Positions 16,243 through 25,237 of a stretch of 36,436 nt of DNA are shown in pieces (positions within the stretch are counted from its first letter, which is position 1; each line of letters begins with the position of its first letter). Made by a program: the position numbers and the translations under genes. The notes under the pieces were generated by a model that searched no databases, was not told the origin of the DNA, and saw only the letters and a list, made by a program, of their open reading frames with translations. Source of the DNA: Methanobacteriota archaeon (GTDB taxonomy: Archaea; Thermoplasmatota; Poseidoniia; Poseidoniales; Thalassarchaeaceae); the NCBI GenBank assembly GCA_018654845.1, contig JABIKU010000025.1, positions 1 through 36,436 on the forward strand, read 5' to 3'.

Positions 16243-16740
16243 ATGAGTGATTTCCTGATAATCAGTGCAACATCTGGTGAGAACAAAGAATTAGCAGAAA
16301 AATTTGCTGTGTCTGCTTCGAATCAAGGTCATTCTGGTCAAGTCATCGATTTAGCTGAAATGGATCTTCCTATGTTTACCGTGGCTCGTTCAAAAAGTCA
16401 TGATGAAACACCAGATATTTCCGATCTAATAGAAAGAATGATTCAGGCAGATGCATGGATTGTTGTTGCACCAGAATACAACGGTTCGATGCCGCCTACT
16501 CTGAACAATGCGATTGCATGGATATCAAGGGATTGGCAAAATTTTAGAAAAATGTGCACAGGAAAGCCGGTAGGCCTAGCTACTCACAGTGGCGGCGGTG
16601 GTGATCATGTAATCATGGCTATGCGCCAGCAATTCTCCTACATCGGCGCCGATGTGATTGGGCGCGCCTGTGTATCGGGTCGCAACAAAGAGGCAAATCC
16701 CGATACCATCGATGCGATGATTACCAATCTTGCAAATTAA
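16243..16740 (+). CDS. NADPH-dependent FMN reductase family flavoprotein
   Basis: A 165-residue flavodoxin-fold reductase. Seen: the phosphate-binding loop SATSGENKELA at the N-terminus, the flavin-contact motif APEYNGSMPPTLNNAIAW (about 82-99) and a glycine-rich HSGGGGDH loop. Family members reduce FMN, quinones or azo compounds with NAD(P)H. The loop has Thr/Ser where the classic GSxRxxS has Arg, which is common in this subgroup. It lies on the same strand just after thioredoxin. The physiological substrate is unknown. Confidence 0.88.
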   Translation: MSDFLIISATSGENKELAEKFAVSASNQGHSGQVIDLAEMDLPMFTVARSKSHDETPDISDLIERMIQADAWIVVAPEYNGSMPPTLNNAIAWISRDWQNFRKMCTGKPVGLATHSGGGGDHVIMAMRQQFSYIGADVIGRACVSGRNKEANPDTIDAMITNLAN

Positions 16741-16799
16741 TCAATTTAATCCAAGCAAATAATGAGAAAACGCTGTGAATCGCTTAGTATCCGGGTAAA

Positions 16800-16877
16800 T
16801 GGTGCTCCTGCCGGGATTTGAACCCGGGTCGCCGGGATGAAAACCCGGAATGATGGACCGTACTACACCACAGGAGC
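16800..16877 (-). tRNA. tRNA-Glu (anticodon TTC), CCA encoded
   Basis: On the minus strand the acceptor arms are GCTCCTG and CAGGAGC. The anticodon stem CCGGG/CCCGG closes TTTTCAT, giving TTC. The T arm has the GTTCAAAT loop. The discriminator is A (16803), with an encoded CCA (16800-16802). No intron. Confidence 0.97.
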
Positions 16878-16942
16878 GGCAATGCCGCCGAGCCGCGGCC
16901 CCCTCATAATCGAAACGGTCAAAAGGTAGCCAAAAAATTCAA

Positions 16943-19915
16943 TCAAGGCGGCGTGTTTTGTTGGGCAGAAGTATAATTCGAGTCATCGATTACACCATCT
17001 TGATTGTAATCCCATGCCAGCCAAGTAACAGTGATTACGTGTTGCCAGCCATTGCTGGAATCCCACGACCAAGCAACCCAAGTTGCGTTCTTAAAGAATG
17101 CGAAACCTTGCCAAGAAACATTGTGTCGTACGATATTGTAATGCATGTACCAAGCTGAGGTTAGTGTGCCATTTTGGTCAAAAACTCGTAAATGATATGT
17201 GGAATCCAATCGATGCAAAGAAATGTTTCCATCCGCATCATCATCAATACTTAACCAATTGTAGAATACTATCGACCTTCGCTCAAGGAAACCATCGTTA
17301 TCCCAATCGAAAGCGTTCCACCACCGTGCGTGTGCACGCGAAGTATCGGCGATTCCATCCGAATTATTATCCCATGAATCCATCACATTTACTGTAGTTC
17401 GGATGAATCGAATATCATCTGTCTGGTGGTTCCTCCAAACCCAAACAGACCATTGTGTTGAATCTGTCTTTGTGAATCCATTCGAATGCTCATCTAACTG
17501 AGTTGAAATTTTCACTCTTCTGAATACATTTTCGAAAATACCATCACTGTCTGGATCATATTTTCGCACCTCTGCATTTATCGAATCTTGTCTTTCAAGG
17601 AGAGGATCAATATCCAAATCAGTGCCATTTGTTCGCTCGTAAGTGCGCTTGACTATCTCAGGATTTCCATCGACATCATCATCGGTAATGTCTCTGGTAA
17701 ATGCTGTATCAATATTGTATTCGATAACCCCCCAATCCCAATGAATCGACCACGAACGCAGTAACACTACGTGTTCAAAGTCACCATCACGGTCAACATC
17801 ATCTCGCAATACCGCGATTCTATATGTCCAAAATAACTCGATTTCGCCATCTGAATTATTATCATAAGCAATTGTAGATTGCTGAACAGATCGCACTAAA
17901 TCGATATTGCCATCTTGGTCGCGATCAAACCTCATTACAGAATTTAGTGAATCTCTTCGTGTATCGCGGTTTCCATCTTCATTCGGATCACTTCGGAATG
18001 CCGAGTGATCAACGATATATTCGACATCGTTCGTTCCATCATCATTGTAATCGATACGCCAAATTAGCGTCATCTCTGAGTAATATTGTGTGAGCGGCCA
18101 CCAAGTGCCTTGGGTATTTATCAATCGACTAGTTCGATTATATGCAATATATCTCTCAAGATTACCATCCTCATTTAAATCAGTATAACCAAAAGAATTC
18201 ATTATCCAATTTCGATCCATTTGAGTACCGTTTTGCCATGACCAAACCGAATAATTGTAGGAATTATAACGCTCTGCAAGCCCATTCGAGTTTTGGTCGC
18301 GTATCGTTAGACCGCGATGCCAAGAATACCACTGATCATCAACTCCATCGCCATCTCGATCGTTTGCACACCAGTATACCCGCCATAGATATATGATTTC
18401 TGGGCCAATAATTCCATCATTATCATACCAGAAAGAGGCTACACGTTCGTGGCAAATTACCTCTGCGACACCATCTCCATCCCAGTCTTCGTAATGGGTT
18501 GTATTCCACCAAGTCGAAGTGACCGAGTGGACGGAACGAGAATAGGTCTCATTGTCCGTTGCCTCATCCTTAACTTCAGCCCAGGCAGCGTTCATTACTG
18601 GATTTACCACGCTTGAATAAGCAGTATGAGCTGTGATAATTTCAGAATCTTCAGCAGACGAAAGAGTCAATTCGTCTTCTTCCATATTATCCTCTTCGGT
18701 TAGTAAAGAATCCGTGACATCTTGGCTTTCTACCTCTTCACCCGCTTGAGTTCGCAATTCGCTATCATCCTTGGTTTGCCAAGCATTAATCTCATTTTCA
18801 TCATCCATTTCCCCATCCGCATCGGGATCGAAATCTGCCTCCCAATCGTATTGTGTTTCATCATCAGCCTCAGACGCCTCATCGACAATTCCATCTTCGT
18901 TTTCATCAAGTAATTCACCCAATTCAGATTCAAGAGCCTCCTCACCTTCATCTTCGATATCTTCTTGCAATTGAGAAGCTTCTAAATTATCGGCGGAGCC
19001 AACAACTTCGATATGAATCAATCTCTGAGATGTCACTCCAGTTTGTCCTCTTGCAGTCACTGTTATCGTGTATTTACCTTCATTTTCGTATTGATGATGC
19101 TCTTCTGCATCAACGGGTTCTTGAGCCAGTCCATCACCCCAATCGATGCGGATAGAAACTAATCCTAACGGGTCTTCTGCTGAAGTCATTATGACCATTT
19201 CTTGGACCAAATTTAAGCTAATTCGCCCATCAGCATAAGGTTCGGAATCAACATACAATATGGGTGCATCAGCAGGATCTATCCGAATCGCTTTCTGAGC
19301 ACTAGCAGTAAATCCTGCCGTATCTTCAACCATCACTCGAACAATGTATTGACCTTGATGTGCGAAGATATGACTACCGCTCCAATCAGCTTGGTTTACT
19401 CCGTCACCGAAATCGACGGAAATTGATAATTCATCTCCATCGGCATCATAACCGATAGCCGACCAATCGACTGCTAATCCAGCTGTCGCATACTCCGGTA
19501 ATTCTAGAGAAACAGTCGGTGCTCTGTTCGGGTCAACTAAAGAAAAAATTATTGCAGCATTACCGAGACTACCCTCTGCATCGGTGATGCTTGCTTCGAT
19601 AGTATGTGTGCCAACGTCAAGGAAACCTGCTTCGTAAAATATTGCGGAGGATGTTTGTACAACTTGGCCGTTAAGTGACCATGAAATGATGAACGGGGCG
19701 ACGCCTTCAGAAATTATTAAATCGGCTTTGACGAAATCGTAAGAGGTTGTCGGCTCGCTATCTAGTTCAATTTCAGCGGATACAAATTTTTCTTCTTCAA
19801 TTATCGGTTCTGGCTGTTGGAATCCTAGGCACCCAGAAGAGATTAATATAGCAACAAGAAGAAATCCTACGAGCGGCTTTCGGCGGCTGATTCTATTTTT
19901 ATCTCGAGAGAACAT
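16943..19915 (-). CDS. Giant lipoprotein: PKD domains, acidic linker and about 17 calcium-loop repeats
   Basis: A 990-residue protein with lipobox ISSGC (Cys29), predicted to be lipid-anchored outside. Residues about 45-305 form PKD-like Ig domains, each with the VDFGDG/IDWGDG type turn (two clear, a more divergent one before them). An acidic, low-complexity linker follows (about 310-470). The rest, to the C-terminus, is a regular array of DxDxDGxxE loops spaced some 20-45 residues apart (for example DWDGDGVAE, DRDGDGVDD, DLNEDGNLE, DYNDDGTND, DRDQDGNID, DVDRDGDFE, DYNQDGVID), each followed by an aromatic beta-strand. I count about 17. This predicts a long calcium-stabilised beta rod or propeller, perhaps for adhesion or polymer binding. 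No catalytic motif is seen. It has its own TATA box, and the regulator gene ends 64 bases upstream. Confidence 0.88.
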   Translation of the reverse strand: MFSRDKNRISRRKPLVGFLLVAILISSGCLGFQQPEPIIEEEKFVSAEIELDSEPTTSYDFVKADLIISEGVAPFIISWSLNGQVVQTSSAIFYEAGFLDVGTHTIEASITDAEGSLGNAAIIFSLVDPNRAPTVSLELPEYATAGLAVDWSAIGYDADGDELSISVDFGDGVNQADWSGSHIFAHQGQYIVRVMVEDTAGFTASAQKAIRIDPADAPILYVDSEPYADGRISLNLVQEMVIMTSAEDPLGLVSIRIDWGDGLAQEPVDAEEHHQYENEGKYTITVTARGQTGVTSQRLIHIEVVGSADNLEASQLQEDIEDEGEEALESELGELLDENEDGIVDEASEADDETQYDWEADFDPDADGEMDDENEINAWQTKDDSELRTQAGEEVESQDVTDSLLTEEDNMEEDELTLSSAEDSEIITAHTAYSSVVNPVMNAAWAEVKDEATDNETYSRSVHSVTSTWWNTTHYEDWDGDGVAEVICHERVASFWYDNDGIIGPEIIYLWRVYWCANDRDGDGVDDQWYSWHRGLTIRDQNSNGLAERYNSYNYSVWSWQNGTQMDRNWIMNSFGYTDLNEDGNLERYIAYNRTSRLINTQGTWWPLTQYYSEMTLIWRIDYNDDGTNDVEYIVDHSAFRSDPNEDGNRDTRRDSLNSVMRFDRDQDGNIDLVRSVQQSTIAYDNNSDGEIELFWTYRIAVLRDDVDRDGDFEHVVLLRSWSIHWDWGVIEYNIDTAFTRDITDDDVDGNPEIVKRTYERTNGTDLDIDPLLERQDSINAEVRKYDPDSDGIFENVFRRVKISTQLDEHSNGFTKTDSTQWSVWVWRNHQTDDIRFIRTTVNVMDSWDNNSDGIADTSRAHARWWNAFDWDNDGFLERRSIVFYNWLSIDDDADGNISLHRLDSTYHLRVFDQNGTLTSAWYMHYNIVRHNVSWQGFAFFKNATWVAWSWDSSNGWQHVITVTWLAWDYNQDGVIDDSNYTSAQQNTPP

Positions 19916-19936
19916 AATCTGTCGGAATCTCGTACG

Positions 19937-19944
19937 CTATAATA
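19937..19944 (-). promoter_or_regulatory. TATA box of the giant lipoprotein gene (leaderless message)
   Basis: On the minus strand TATTATAG is centred about 25 bases before ATG 19915, where an archaeal TATA box would place transcription start at or next to the ATG. No ribosome binding site is visible there, which fits a leaderless message and an independent promoter for this gene. Confidence 0.55.
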
Positions 19945-19979
19945 GGGAAGTGGGATGTTGGGTTTGTCAAACGGCAATA

Positions 19980-21026
19980 TTAAGCTGGAATAGCCAACTT
20001 CGCCCAAATTCTTTGTCCTTCTTCGGTAAGTACTCGCCTCGTCCTCAAACCACTTCTTTTTCGTGCGATTAACCCTTGATTTTCGAGTCTGCGAAGATGG
20101 TGGCTGATGAGTTGCTGGCTCGTCTCCAATTTTGCTGCTAACTCACGTTGAGATGGAGATTTTACTTCAGGCAATTGTAGGGCAATTTCACGTAATAACA
20201 TCAGTGAAACATCGCTGAGTTGGTGAATATCGATTGGCCGAGGAAGATTCGATAATTCTGCAGACTGATTTACTTTATCGGTGTAATACCGTAAAAGACG
20301 TCCATCCCTTCTACACCATACCGAACCTGATTGCTCGAGAATTCTTAGATGGTGAACCGCTTGGTGATTTCCAAGATCAAGAGTGCGGATTAAAGCTGAG
20401 AGGTGACATCCGGGATGGGCGGTGAGGAAACCTATGATTCGTCCACGCTGATAATTACCTGCGAGGGTCCCCTGACCCTCGTGTATTCTCAATTCACCGA
20501 AGCGGCCAACCGCTTCGGTAACACGCTTGCGTGTCGGTTCATCGGCCGCATAAGCAAGTGCAAATGTCATCAAAATTGCACCAATTATCGCAACTAATGG
20601 GCCAGTGAAATTATAATCAGTTAAGACCTTAGTAAACGGCAGACTGAGCGGAGTTTCTGATTGTTCTCCAGATAGGCTATTGTCATTATCGACCGGTGTG
20701 ATTGGCAATTGGCCGGCAGGAATAATTATTTCTTCCGAAAATATTATCCAATAATTTCCTGTATCCGAATAACTAACCTCAACAACACGGTCCGTTGCAG
20801 GATGTAAACTCAGCCCGGGAACTGGAGAAATTGCATACAAATCTCCACTTGAATCCTTCAGCATCCACTCACCTGGAGCAGTGTTTACCCATGTTACTTC
20901 AATGGTAATTTGAGAAGAATCAGCTACTACCGATATTGATCCAACAAGAGAAATGAGAAGAATAGTTGAGCAGAAAATAACACCTGCTCGAAGGGAACCT
21001 GATTCTCTGCAAAACGGCACTCCCAT
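19980..21026 (-). CDS. Membrane-anchored transcription regulator with two winged-helix domains
   Basis: A 348-residue one-component sensor-regulator. An N-terminal signal or helix (about 14-35) leads to an outer domain of about 105 residues, then a membrane helix (143-162, GPLVAIIGAILMTFALAYAA), then a cytoplasmic part. The first winged helix (about 190-250) has HLSALIRTLDLGNHQAVHHLRILEQ split as helix-turn-helix, with wing SVWCRRDGRLLRYY. The second (about 275-345) has QRELAAKLETSQQLISHHLRRL, with wing LIARKRSGLRTRRVL. Both resemble the ArsR/MarR type. GGTGA lies just before the ATG. The layout suggests direct transfer of an outside signal to DNA. The giant lipoprotein gene follows 64 bases downstream and is a possible target or partner; that link is inference. 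Confidence 0.82.
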   Translation of the reverse strand: MGVPFCRESGSLRAGVIFCSTILLISLVGSISVVADSSQITIEVTWVNTAPGEWMLKDSSGDLYAISPVPGLSLHPATDRVVEVSYSDTGNYWIIFSEEIIIPAGQLPITPVDNDNSLSGEQSETPLSLPFTKVLTDYNFTGPLVAIIGAILMTFALAYAADEPTRKRVTEAVGRFGELRIHEGQGTLAGNYQRGRIIGFLTAHPGCHLSALIRTLDLGNHQAVHHLRILEQSGSVWCRRDGRLLRYYTDKVNQSAELSNLPRPIDIHQLSDVSLMLLREIALQLPEVKSPSQRELAAKLETSQQLISHHLRRLENQGLIARKRSGLRTRRVLTEEGQRIWAKLAIPA

Positions 21027-21077
21027 ACATCACCAGAGGCACGTGTAGTGGATAAGGGGCTTGGGTTGTCGTGTTTG

Positions 21078-21689
21078 TCAAGCGATAGGATCTTCATATT
21101 TTGTAGAAACCGCAAGGTTTTGCCACCAATTAATTAGAGGAAACATCAACATAGCTCCAATCAATGAAATTAATGTAAAGGTCTTCCAATCCAAATAAGA
21201 TTTCATAGATTCACCATAAATTCCCAACAAAACTCCTACTAATCCAAACCGGATTCCTCTGCCAAACAACCCTGCTGCTATGAAAAGACGAAAATCCATT
21301 TTTCCAGCGCCTGCTATCCATGCTAGAGCCTTGTATGGAATCGGTGAAACTGCGGCGATGAAAACTCCAGCAGCGCCGTACCTCTCTGTTAATGCATTTA
21401 ATTTTGCAATTGTGTTTTCGGAAACAAATCGCTCAAGAATCCAAGTTCCAGCGTACATCCCGATACCATACCCACCAATTGCACCAATCACACTGGCCAT
21501 TGTTGCAACGAGAACAATTGCTAAAATAGCGGTGTTTGAATCGGCAGCAAGAACCATCGGCCAGACCAATAGATCTGGCGGAATAGGTTGAAATGCAGCC
21601 TCCGTCGAAGAAATTATTGCTAGTCCAGCAAGCCCTAAACCATCTGCCCACTCAAGGATGGAATCGTAAACACTAGTCAGAGAAGCCAT
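21078..21689 (-). CDS. DedA/VTT-family membrane protein
   Basis: A 203-residue integral membrane protein of the DedA/SNARE-associated family (YqaA-like), whose members act as lipid flippases or affect membrane potential. Seen: the N-terminal re-entrant region with IISSTEAAFQPIPPDLLVWP, the glycine-rich helix SVIGAIGGYGIGMYAG, a second re-entrant motif FIAAVSPIPYKALAWIAGAG with the F-x(n)-P and G patterns of the family, then two or three helices. It precedes the regulator gene by 51 bases on the same strand. Confidence 0.85.
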   Translation of the reverse strand: MASLTSVYDSILEWADGLGLAGLAIISSTEAAFQPIPPDLLVWPMVLAADSNTAILAIVLVATMASVIGAIGGYGIGMYAGTWILERFVSENTIAKLNALTERYGAAGVFIAAVSPIPYKALAWIAGAGKMDFRLFIAAGLFGRGIRFGLVGVLLGIYGESMKSYLDWKTFTLISLIGAMLMFPLINWWQNLAVSTKYEDPIA

Positions 21690-21771
21690 GCTAACAAGTG
21701 TTCGTCCTTTGCTTCCTGCATGAACGTTTTCTGATTAAGACAGCAAAGGATTGCTGAACCCGACCCCTGAT

Positions 21772-22290
21772 ATGCCCCGGCGGATTCGCTATACTATGGC
21801 CGAAGAGGTTCTGGATACGGCAGCGCTGATAGCTTGGCCGATGAATCGGATGCGAGGTTGCTTTGCAGTCCCTAGCCAACGCGTGGAATTACGACGAATC
21901 GCACCCGAAAGGGAGATAGTTATCGATTCGGTTGAATTGCAATGGCGAGAACCCACGGCAAATTCTGTTGCGAAAGCGACTGAAATTGCTAGATTGAGTG
22001 GAGATATAGCGGGACTTTCTGAGACTGATCTGGCGATTTTTGCATTGGTTATCGAAATTCAAGCAGTGTTGGTTAGCGATGATTATCGCCTACAAAATCT
22101 CGCAGAAAAAGCCGGATTGATATGGAAATCTGTGACTACCGAAGGTATTCAAGCGATGTGGGATTGGCAAATAATCTGCAGCGGATGCAAATCTATTCAA
22201 CCAATTCCGGAATCGACGAGTCCTGGAAAAAAGGATTTTGGAAAATGCCCAGATTGTGGAGCAAGGCTACGAATCCGGAAAAAATACTGA
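21772..22290 (+). CDS. nob1: Endonuclease Nob1 (PIN domain plus zinc ribbon)
   Basis: Ribosome-maturation nuclease that cuts the 3' end of 16S rRNA precursor. The PIN domain shows the first acidic residue in EVLDTAALIAWP, a second cluster in LSETDLAIFALVIE and the third in VLVSDDYRLQNLAEKAG. A zinc ribbon follows with CSGC and CPDC pairs and a basic tail (RIRKKY). The 172 residues from ATG 21772 match archaeal Nob1. ATG 21796 (MAEEVLD) is an alternative that starts right at the PIN domain. It is convergent with tatA, six bases apart. Confidence 0.92.
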   Translation: MPRRIRYTMAEEVLDTAALIAWPMNRMRGCFAVPSQRVELRRIAPEREIVIDSVELQWREPTANSVAKATEIARLSGDIAGLSETDLAIFALVIEIQAVLVSDDYRLQNLAEKAGLIWKSVTTEGIQAMWDWQIICSGCKSIQPIPESTSPGKKDFGKCPDCGARLRIRKKY

Positions 22291-22296
22291 AGCAAA

Positions 22297-22506
22297 TCAC
22301 TCTTCTTCAGCAGCAAATTGTGCGGTTTTTCCACCACGATCCATATCGGATTCAGCGGTGGAATCAGACATGCCCTGCTTTAGTCCTGCCTCAAATTCAC
22401 CTTTTGCTTGCCCAGCACTACGAGCTAGTTCGGGAATCTTCTTTGCTCCGAAAAGGAACAATGCTGCGATGAAAAGAATGATGATTTCAGTTGAGCCTAA
22501 TGCCAT
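22297..22506 (-). CDS. tatA: Twin-arginine translocase subunit TatA
   Basis: A 69-residue pore-forming component of the Tat export system for folded proteins. Seen: the short N-terminal membrane helix (STEIIILFIAALFLFGAKKIPE), the FGxKKIPE hinge, an amphipathic helix (LARSAGQAKGEFEAGLKQG) and a charged tail, the typical TatA pattern and length. It is downstream of a MoaD-like gene on the same strand. TatC is not in the window. Confidence 0.93.
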   Translation of the reverse strand: MALGSTEIIILFIAALFLFGAKKIPELARSAGQAKGEFEAGLKQGMSDSTAESDMDRGGKTAQFAAEEE

Positions 22507-22561
22507 GTTATCGAGTCGAGGTGGCGGCTTTCCCGTTCAAAGGCTTCGGCTCAATCCCCTC

Positions 22562-22807
22562 TCAACCGCCTGAAACAGGTGGAAGAAAGGCAATTTCGCT
22601 TGCATCTTTCAATGCTGAATTACGGTCTGCACCAATTTGGCCATCGATTGCTACCGCTACACCATTCGCTACAACATTGCTTAACTCGAACAACTCGATT
22701 AACTGATTGCAAGTTGTACCCATCTCGAGAGCGGTAACAACTTCCCTCTCACCTAAACTTTCAGCAAGTGGACCAAAAAAAAGCATCTTAACCTTGACTG
22801 CCTTCAT
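22562..22807 (-). CDS. MoaD/ThiS-family ubiquitin-like sulfur carrier
   Basis: An 81-residue beta-grasp protein ending in the diglycine VSGG needed for adenylation and thiocarboxylation by an E1-like enzyme. The strand KVKMLFFGPLAE and the MoaD signature EIAFLPPVSGG favour the MoaD group over ThiS. It may supply sulfur for molybdopterin or serve as a SAMP-type protein modifier, as known in haloarchaea; no molybdopterin genes are nearby, so the choice is open. It lies upstream of tatA by 55 bases. Confidence 0.88.
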   Translation of the reverse strand: MKAVKVKMLFFGPLAESLGEREVVTALEMGTTCNQLIELFELSNVVANGVAVAIDGQIGADRNSALKDASEIAFLPPVSGG

Positions 22808-22870
22808 CCGGTACCCTCACTCAGGAATAATGCAGCCCTAACCTACCAATGAATGCATCTATTCGATTAG

Positions 22871-22877
22871 TATAATC
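22871..22877 (+). promoter_or_regulatory. TATA box of the HAD phosphatase gene
   Basis: TATAATC predicts transcription start near 22900, a few bases before ATG 22906 and downstream of the alternative TTG 22891. This argues for the ATG as the true start. Confidence 0.5.
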
Positions 22878-22905
22878 TAAACCAAAGTTATTGCACCAAG
22901 TAAGC

Positions 22906-23589
22906 ATGAGCGAAGTTCAGGCAGTGGTTTTCGATTGTGATGGTGTTCTCGTTAACTGTGGCTCGTCGTGGCAAATGATTCACAATCATTTTGGAACAGA
23001 AAATTATGCTATGCTTGAAAAATTTCTCAATAAAGAAATAACCGATGATGAATTCATGGCCAATGATGTCGGAATGTGGTTGAAATTACAACCGGAAATT
23101 CATTTAGACGAAATTATGCGTTGTTTTTCTGGAGTCAAACTAATGCCTGGCGCACGAGCAGTAATCGAAGAGTTGCAAAATCGAGGAATATATGTTGCCA
23201 TCGTGTCCTCGGGAGTAGCTAGGTTCATCGGTACAATTGCTCATATGCTCAAGGTAGATGATTGGGCAGCAAATGATTTTTCTTGGGATAAGGATGGATA
23301 TCTCCTCGGCGCTGCCCCATCTAAGGTCGATTCACATGACAAAGGCCTAATGATTGCTAAATTAGCAAAAATTAATGGATTCGACACAACAAAAATTTGG
23401 TCAATCGGTGATTCCAGCACGGATTTATCTATGAAAATACCCGGATCTCATTTTATTGGTTTTAATCCGGCTAGAGAAAGAGCAAAAGATGCTTTCATCA
23501 CTGCAGGGGTGCCGATAATCGAAGGCAACAACCTTACTCAAATTTGGTCAACCATTTTTGATGAAAACTTTCCCGACACAATTAATTGA
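22906..23589 (+). CDS. HAD-superfamily phosphatase, SerB-like
   Basis: A 227-residue cytoplasmic hydrolase. Motif I is VVFDCDGVLVN (nucleophile and acid Asp), motif II is IVSSGVARF, a Lys lies in SKVDSHDKG, and motif III is GDSSTDLSMK. The helical cap between motifs I and II matches the phosphoserine phosphatase branch. The substrate could be phosphoserine, which would pair with the SerK-like kinase at 30260, but several HAD enzymes share this pattern. The start is set by the TATA box. The following lipoprotein gene begins about 56 bases after the stop. Confidence 0.82.
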   Translation: MSEVQAVVFDCDGVLVNCGSSWQMIHNHFGTENYAMLEKFLNKEITDDEFMANDVGMWLKLQPEIHLDEIMRCFSGVKLMPGARAVIEELQNRGIYVAIVSSGVARFIGTIAHMLKVDDWAANDFSWDKDGYLLGAAPSKVDSHDKGLMIAKLAKINGFDTTKIWSIGDSSTDLSMKIPGSHFIGFNPARERAKDAFITAGVPIIEGNNLTQIWSTIFDENFPDTIN

Positions 23590-23645
23590 CAAAATTCTCA
23601 ATTGGTTCAAAGTTCGATAAGATACATACGCTGCCGTCAGTGCGA

Positions 23646-25214
23646 ATGACTATGCGAAGTGTGGCTTTACTCGTCAGCATCTTGATGATATCAGTAACAC
23701 TTTCTGGCTGTATCCAAAACGATGGGCCTCCCCGTCCCCAGCAGGAAGAGGAACTTCCGAGCGGAACCTATGTCACGGGCCCAGATGGAATCAGCCTCGA
23801 TATTCCAATGATCCCTATGCAATTCACTTTCAGTAGTGTCGGCGAGGATGGAGCAGAACCTAGCCTCGGTATCACGTCGAGTGGCTGTATATTCTTCATC
23901 GCCTTTGAGAAGGTCATGCGTTCTTGCGACCACGGCGAATCTTGGGAGAACGTCGCAGGCCCAATGTGTGCATTCCAAACCAATGACCCATGGGGATGGG
24001 TAGATCCGATTACTGATCGAATATTCAACGTGCAGATGCAGGGATTGGAAACATCTTGGATTTGTTGGAGCGATGATGATGGCGATACTTGGCTGGGCAA
24101 TGCACACGACTCTGGTACGACTCCAATCAACGATCACATCAAACTGGCATCGGGCCCTTGGACGAGCAGTGGATATGGAATAGGAGGTCAATTTTCCCAA
24201 GCATTCTATGAGACGGCAGTGTACTATTGTTACAACAAACTCGCTGGCATATTCTGCTTCACTAGCTTTGATGGTGGTGCTACATTTGAGGCTGGTGGCC
24301 AGATTTTCGGATTGGCCACCACCAATGGTGGACTCCATGGAGCTATCACTTCTGCACCCGATGGCACCGTTTACGTCACGCCCCGGGTCGAAACACCTAC
24401 AGTCATCGTTTCCGATGACAATGGTTTGACTTGGTTTGATCGAACGATGGGAGAGGATGTTGGAACCCCTAATCCAAGAAAAAATTCAGAGGTCGCAACC
24501 GACACTGAATCCAATGCATATCATATCTGGACGGGCGCAGATGAAGGAATCTACATGTCGAGGAGTACTGATTCAGGAGAGTCATGGGAACAAGAAAGTA
24601 TTAGAATTAGCCCAGTAGAAGTTATTTCGACAACTTTTCCACAAACCGATGCTGGAGATGCAGGACGTATTGCCATCACTTATCTCGGTAGTGAAAATAG
24701 TAGTGAGTTAAACCAAACCGACATAGATGGAAATCCATGGAATGGAAATCCGCATTATGCAAATGGAAACGTCAGTTATTATCTGTACATCACCTATAGC
24801 CTAAACGCTCTCGACCCAAGCCCGATATTCTACACTACCCGGGTATCGGCTGATCCTGTGCAAATCGGTGCGATATGTTTGAACAGTGGTGATTGTCGAG
24901 ATATTGGTGGCTCAAACCGAAATTTATTGGATTTCAATGATTTACACATCGACCGTGAAGGCCGAGTATACGTCGCGTTTGCTGATGGTTGCACTGGTGA
25001 ATGTGCAACAAAAACCAATGCAACGCCTGAAGATTCTCGATCTCGAATGGGCTCGATGTATTTCCTCAATGCAGGACCGAGCCTTTTCGTTGCCAATGGA
25101 CAATTGGCACCACTCGTGCCAATTGCCGAAACCTCAATGAATCCTGACTATTTTGAAACTATTCAATGTCAAACTGAAGATTGTCGAAACAGAGAAAATA
25201 AAGAAGAAAATTGA
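23646..25214 (+). CDS. Exported Asp-box (BNR repeat) lipoprotein
   Basis: A 522-residue lipoprotein from ATG 23646 (ATG 23652 is also possible), with lipobox TLSGC. Longer in-frame starts upstream would put 20 residues before the signal and are unlikely. Five Asp-box turns of the SxDxGxxW type are visible: SCDHGESW, WSDDDGDTW, SFDGGATF, VSDDNGLTW and STDSGESW. They predict a sialidase-type beta-propeller. The Arg triad and Tyr/Glu needed for sialidase chemistry are not obvious, so this may bind rather than cut a glycan. Several Cys pairs suggest disulfides. It follows the HAD gene on the same strand. Confidence 0.82.
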   Translation: MTMRSVALLVSILMISVTLSGCIQNDGPPRPQQEEELPSGTYVTGPDGISLDIPMIPMQFTFSSVGEDGAEPSLGITSSGCIFFIAFEKVMRSCDHGESWENVAGPMCAFQTNDPWGWVDPITDRIFNVQMQGLETSWICWSDDDGDTWLGNAHDSGTTPINDHIKLASGPWTSSGYGIGGQFSQAFYETAVYYCYNKLAGIFCFTSFDGGATFEAGGQIFGLATTNGGLHGAITSAPDGTVYVTPRVETPTVIVSDDNGLTWFDRTMGEDVGTPNPRKNSEVATDTESNAYHIWTGADEGIYMSRSTDSGESWEQESIRISPVEVISTTFPQTDAGDAGRIAITYLGSENSSELNQTDIDGNPWNGNPHYANGNVSYYLYITYSLNALDPSPIFYTTRVSADPVQIGAICLNSGDCRDIGGSNRNLLDFNDLHIDREGRVYVAFADGCTGECATKTNATPEDSRSRMGSMYFLNAGPSLFVANGQLAPLVPIAETSMNPDYFETIQCQTEDCRNRENKEEN

Positions 25215-25237
25215 GTTCTACTCAAAGAACAACAATA

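Noticed and set aside
16943-18600. Repeats considered as a CRISPR or DNA tandem array
   Set aside because: The repetition is at protein level (calcium loops) with varied codons and spacing; there are no identical DNA repeats.
18722-19155. Plus-strand Ser- and His-rich reading frames inside the giant lipoprotein gene
   Set aside because: They are the complement of the acidic repeat coding region; low-complexity shadows with no start signals.
23586-23645. Upstream TTG start for the Asp-box lipoprotein overlapping the HAD gene stop
   Set aside because: It would put 20 polar residues ahead of a lipoprotein signal peptide; ATG 23646 or 23652 fits better.
23646-25214. Active sialidase
   Set aside because: Asp boxes are present, but I cannot place the Arg triad or the Tyr/Glu pair, so only a propeller lipoprotein is claimed.
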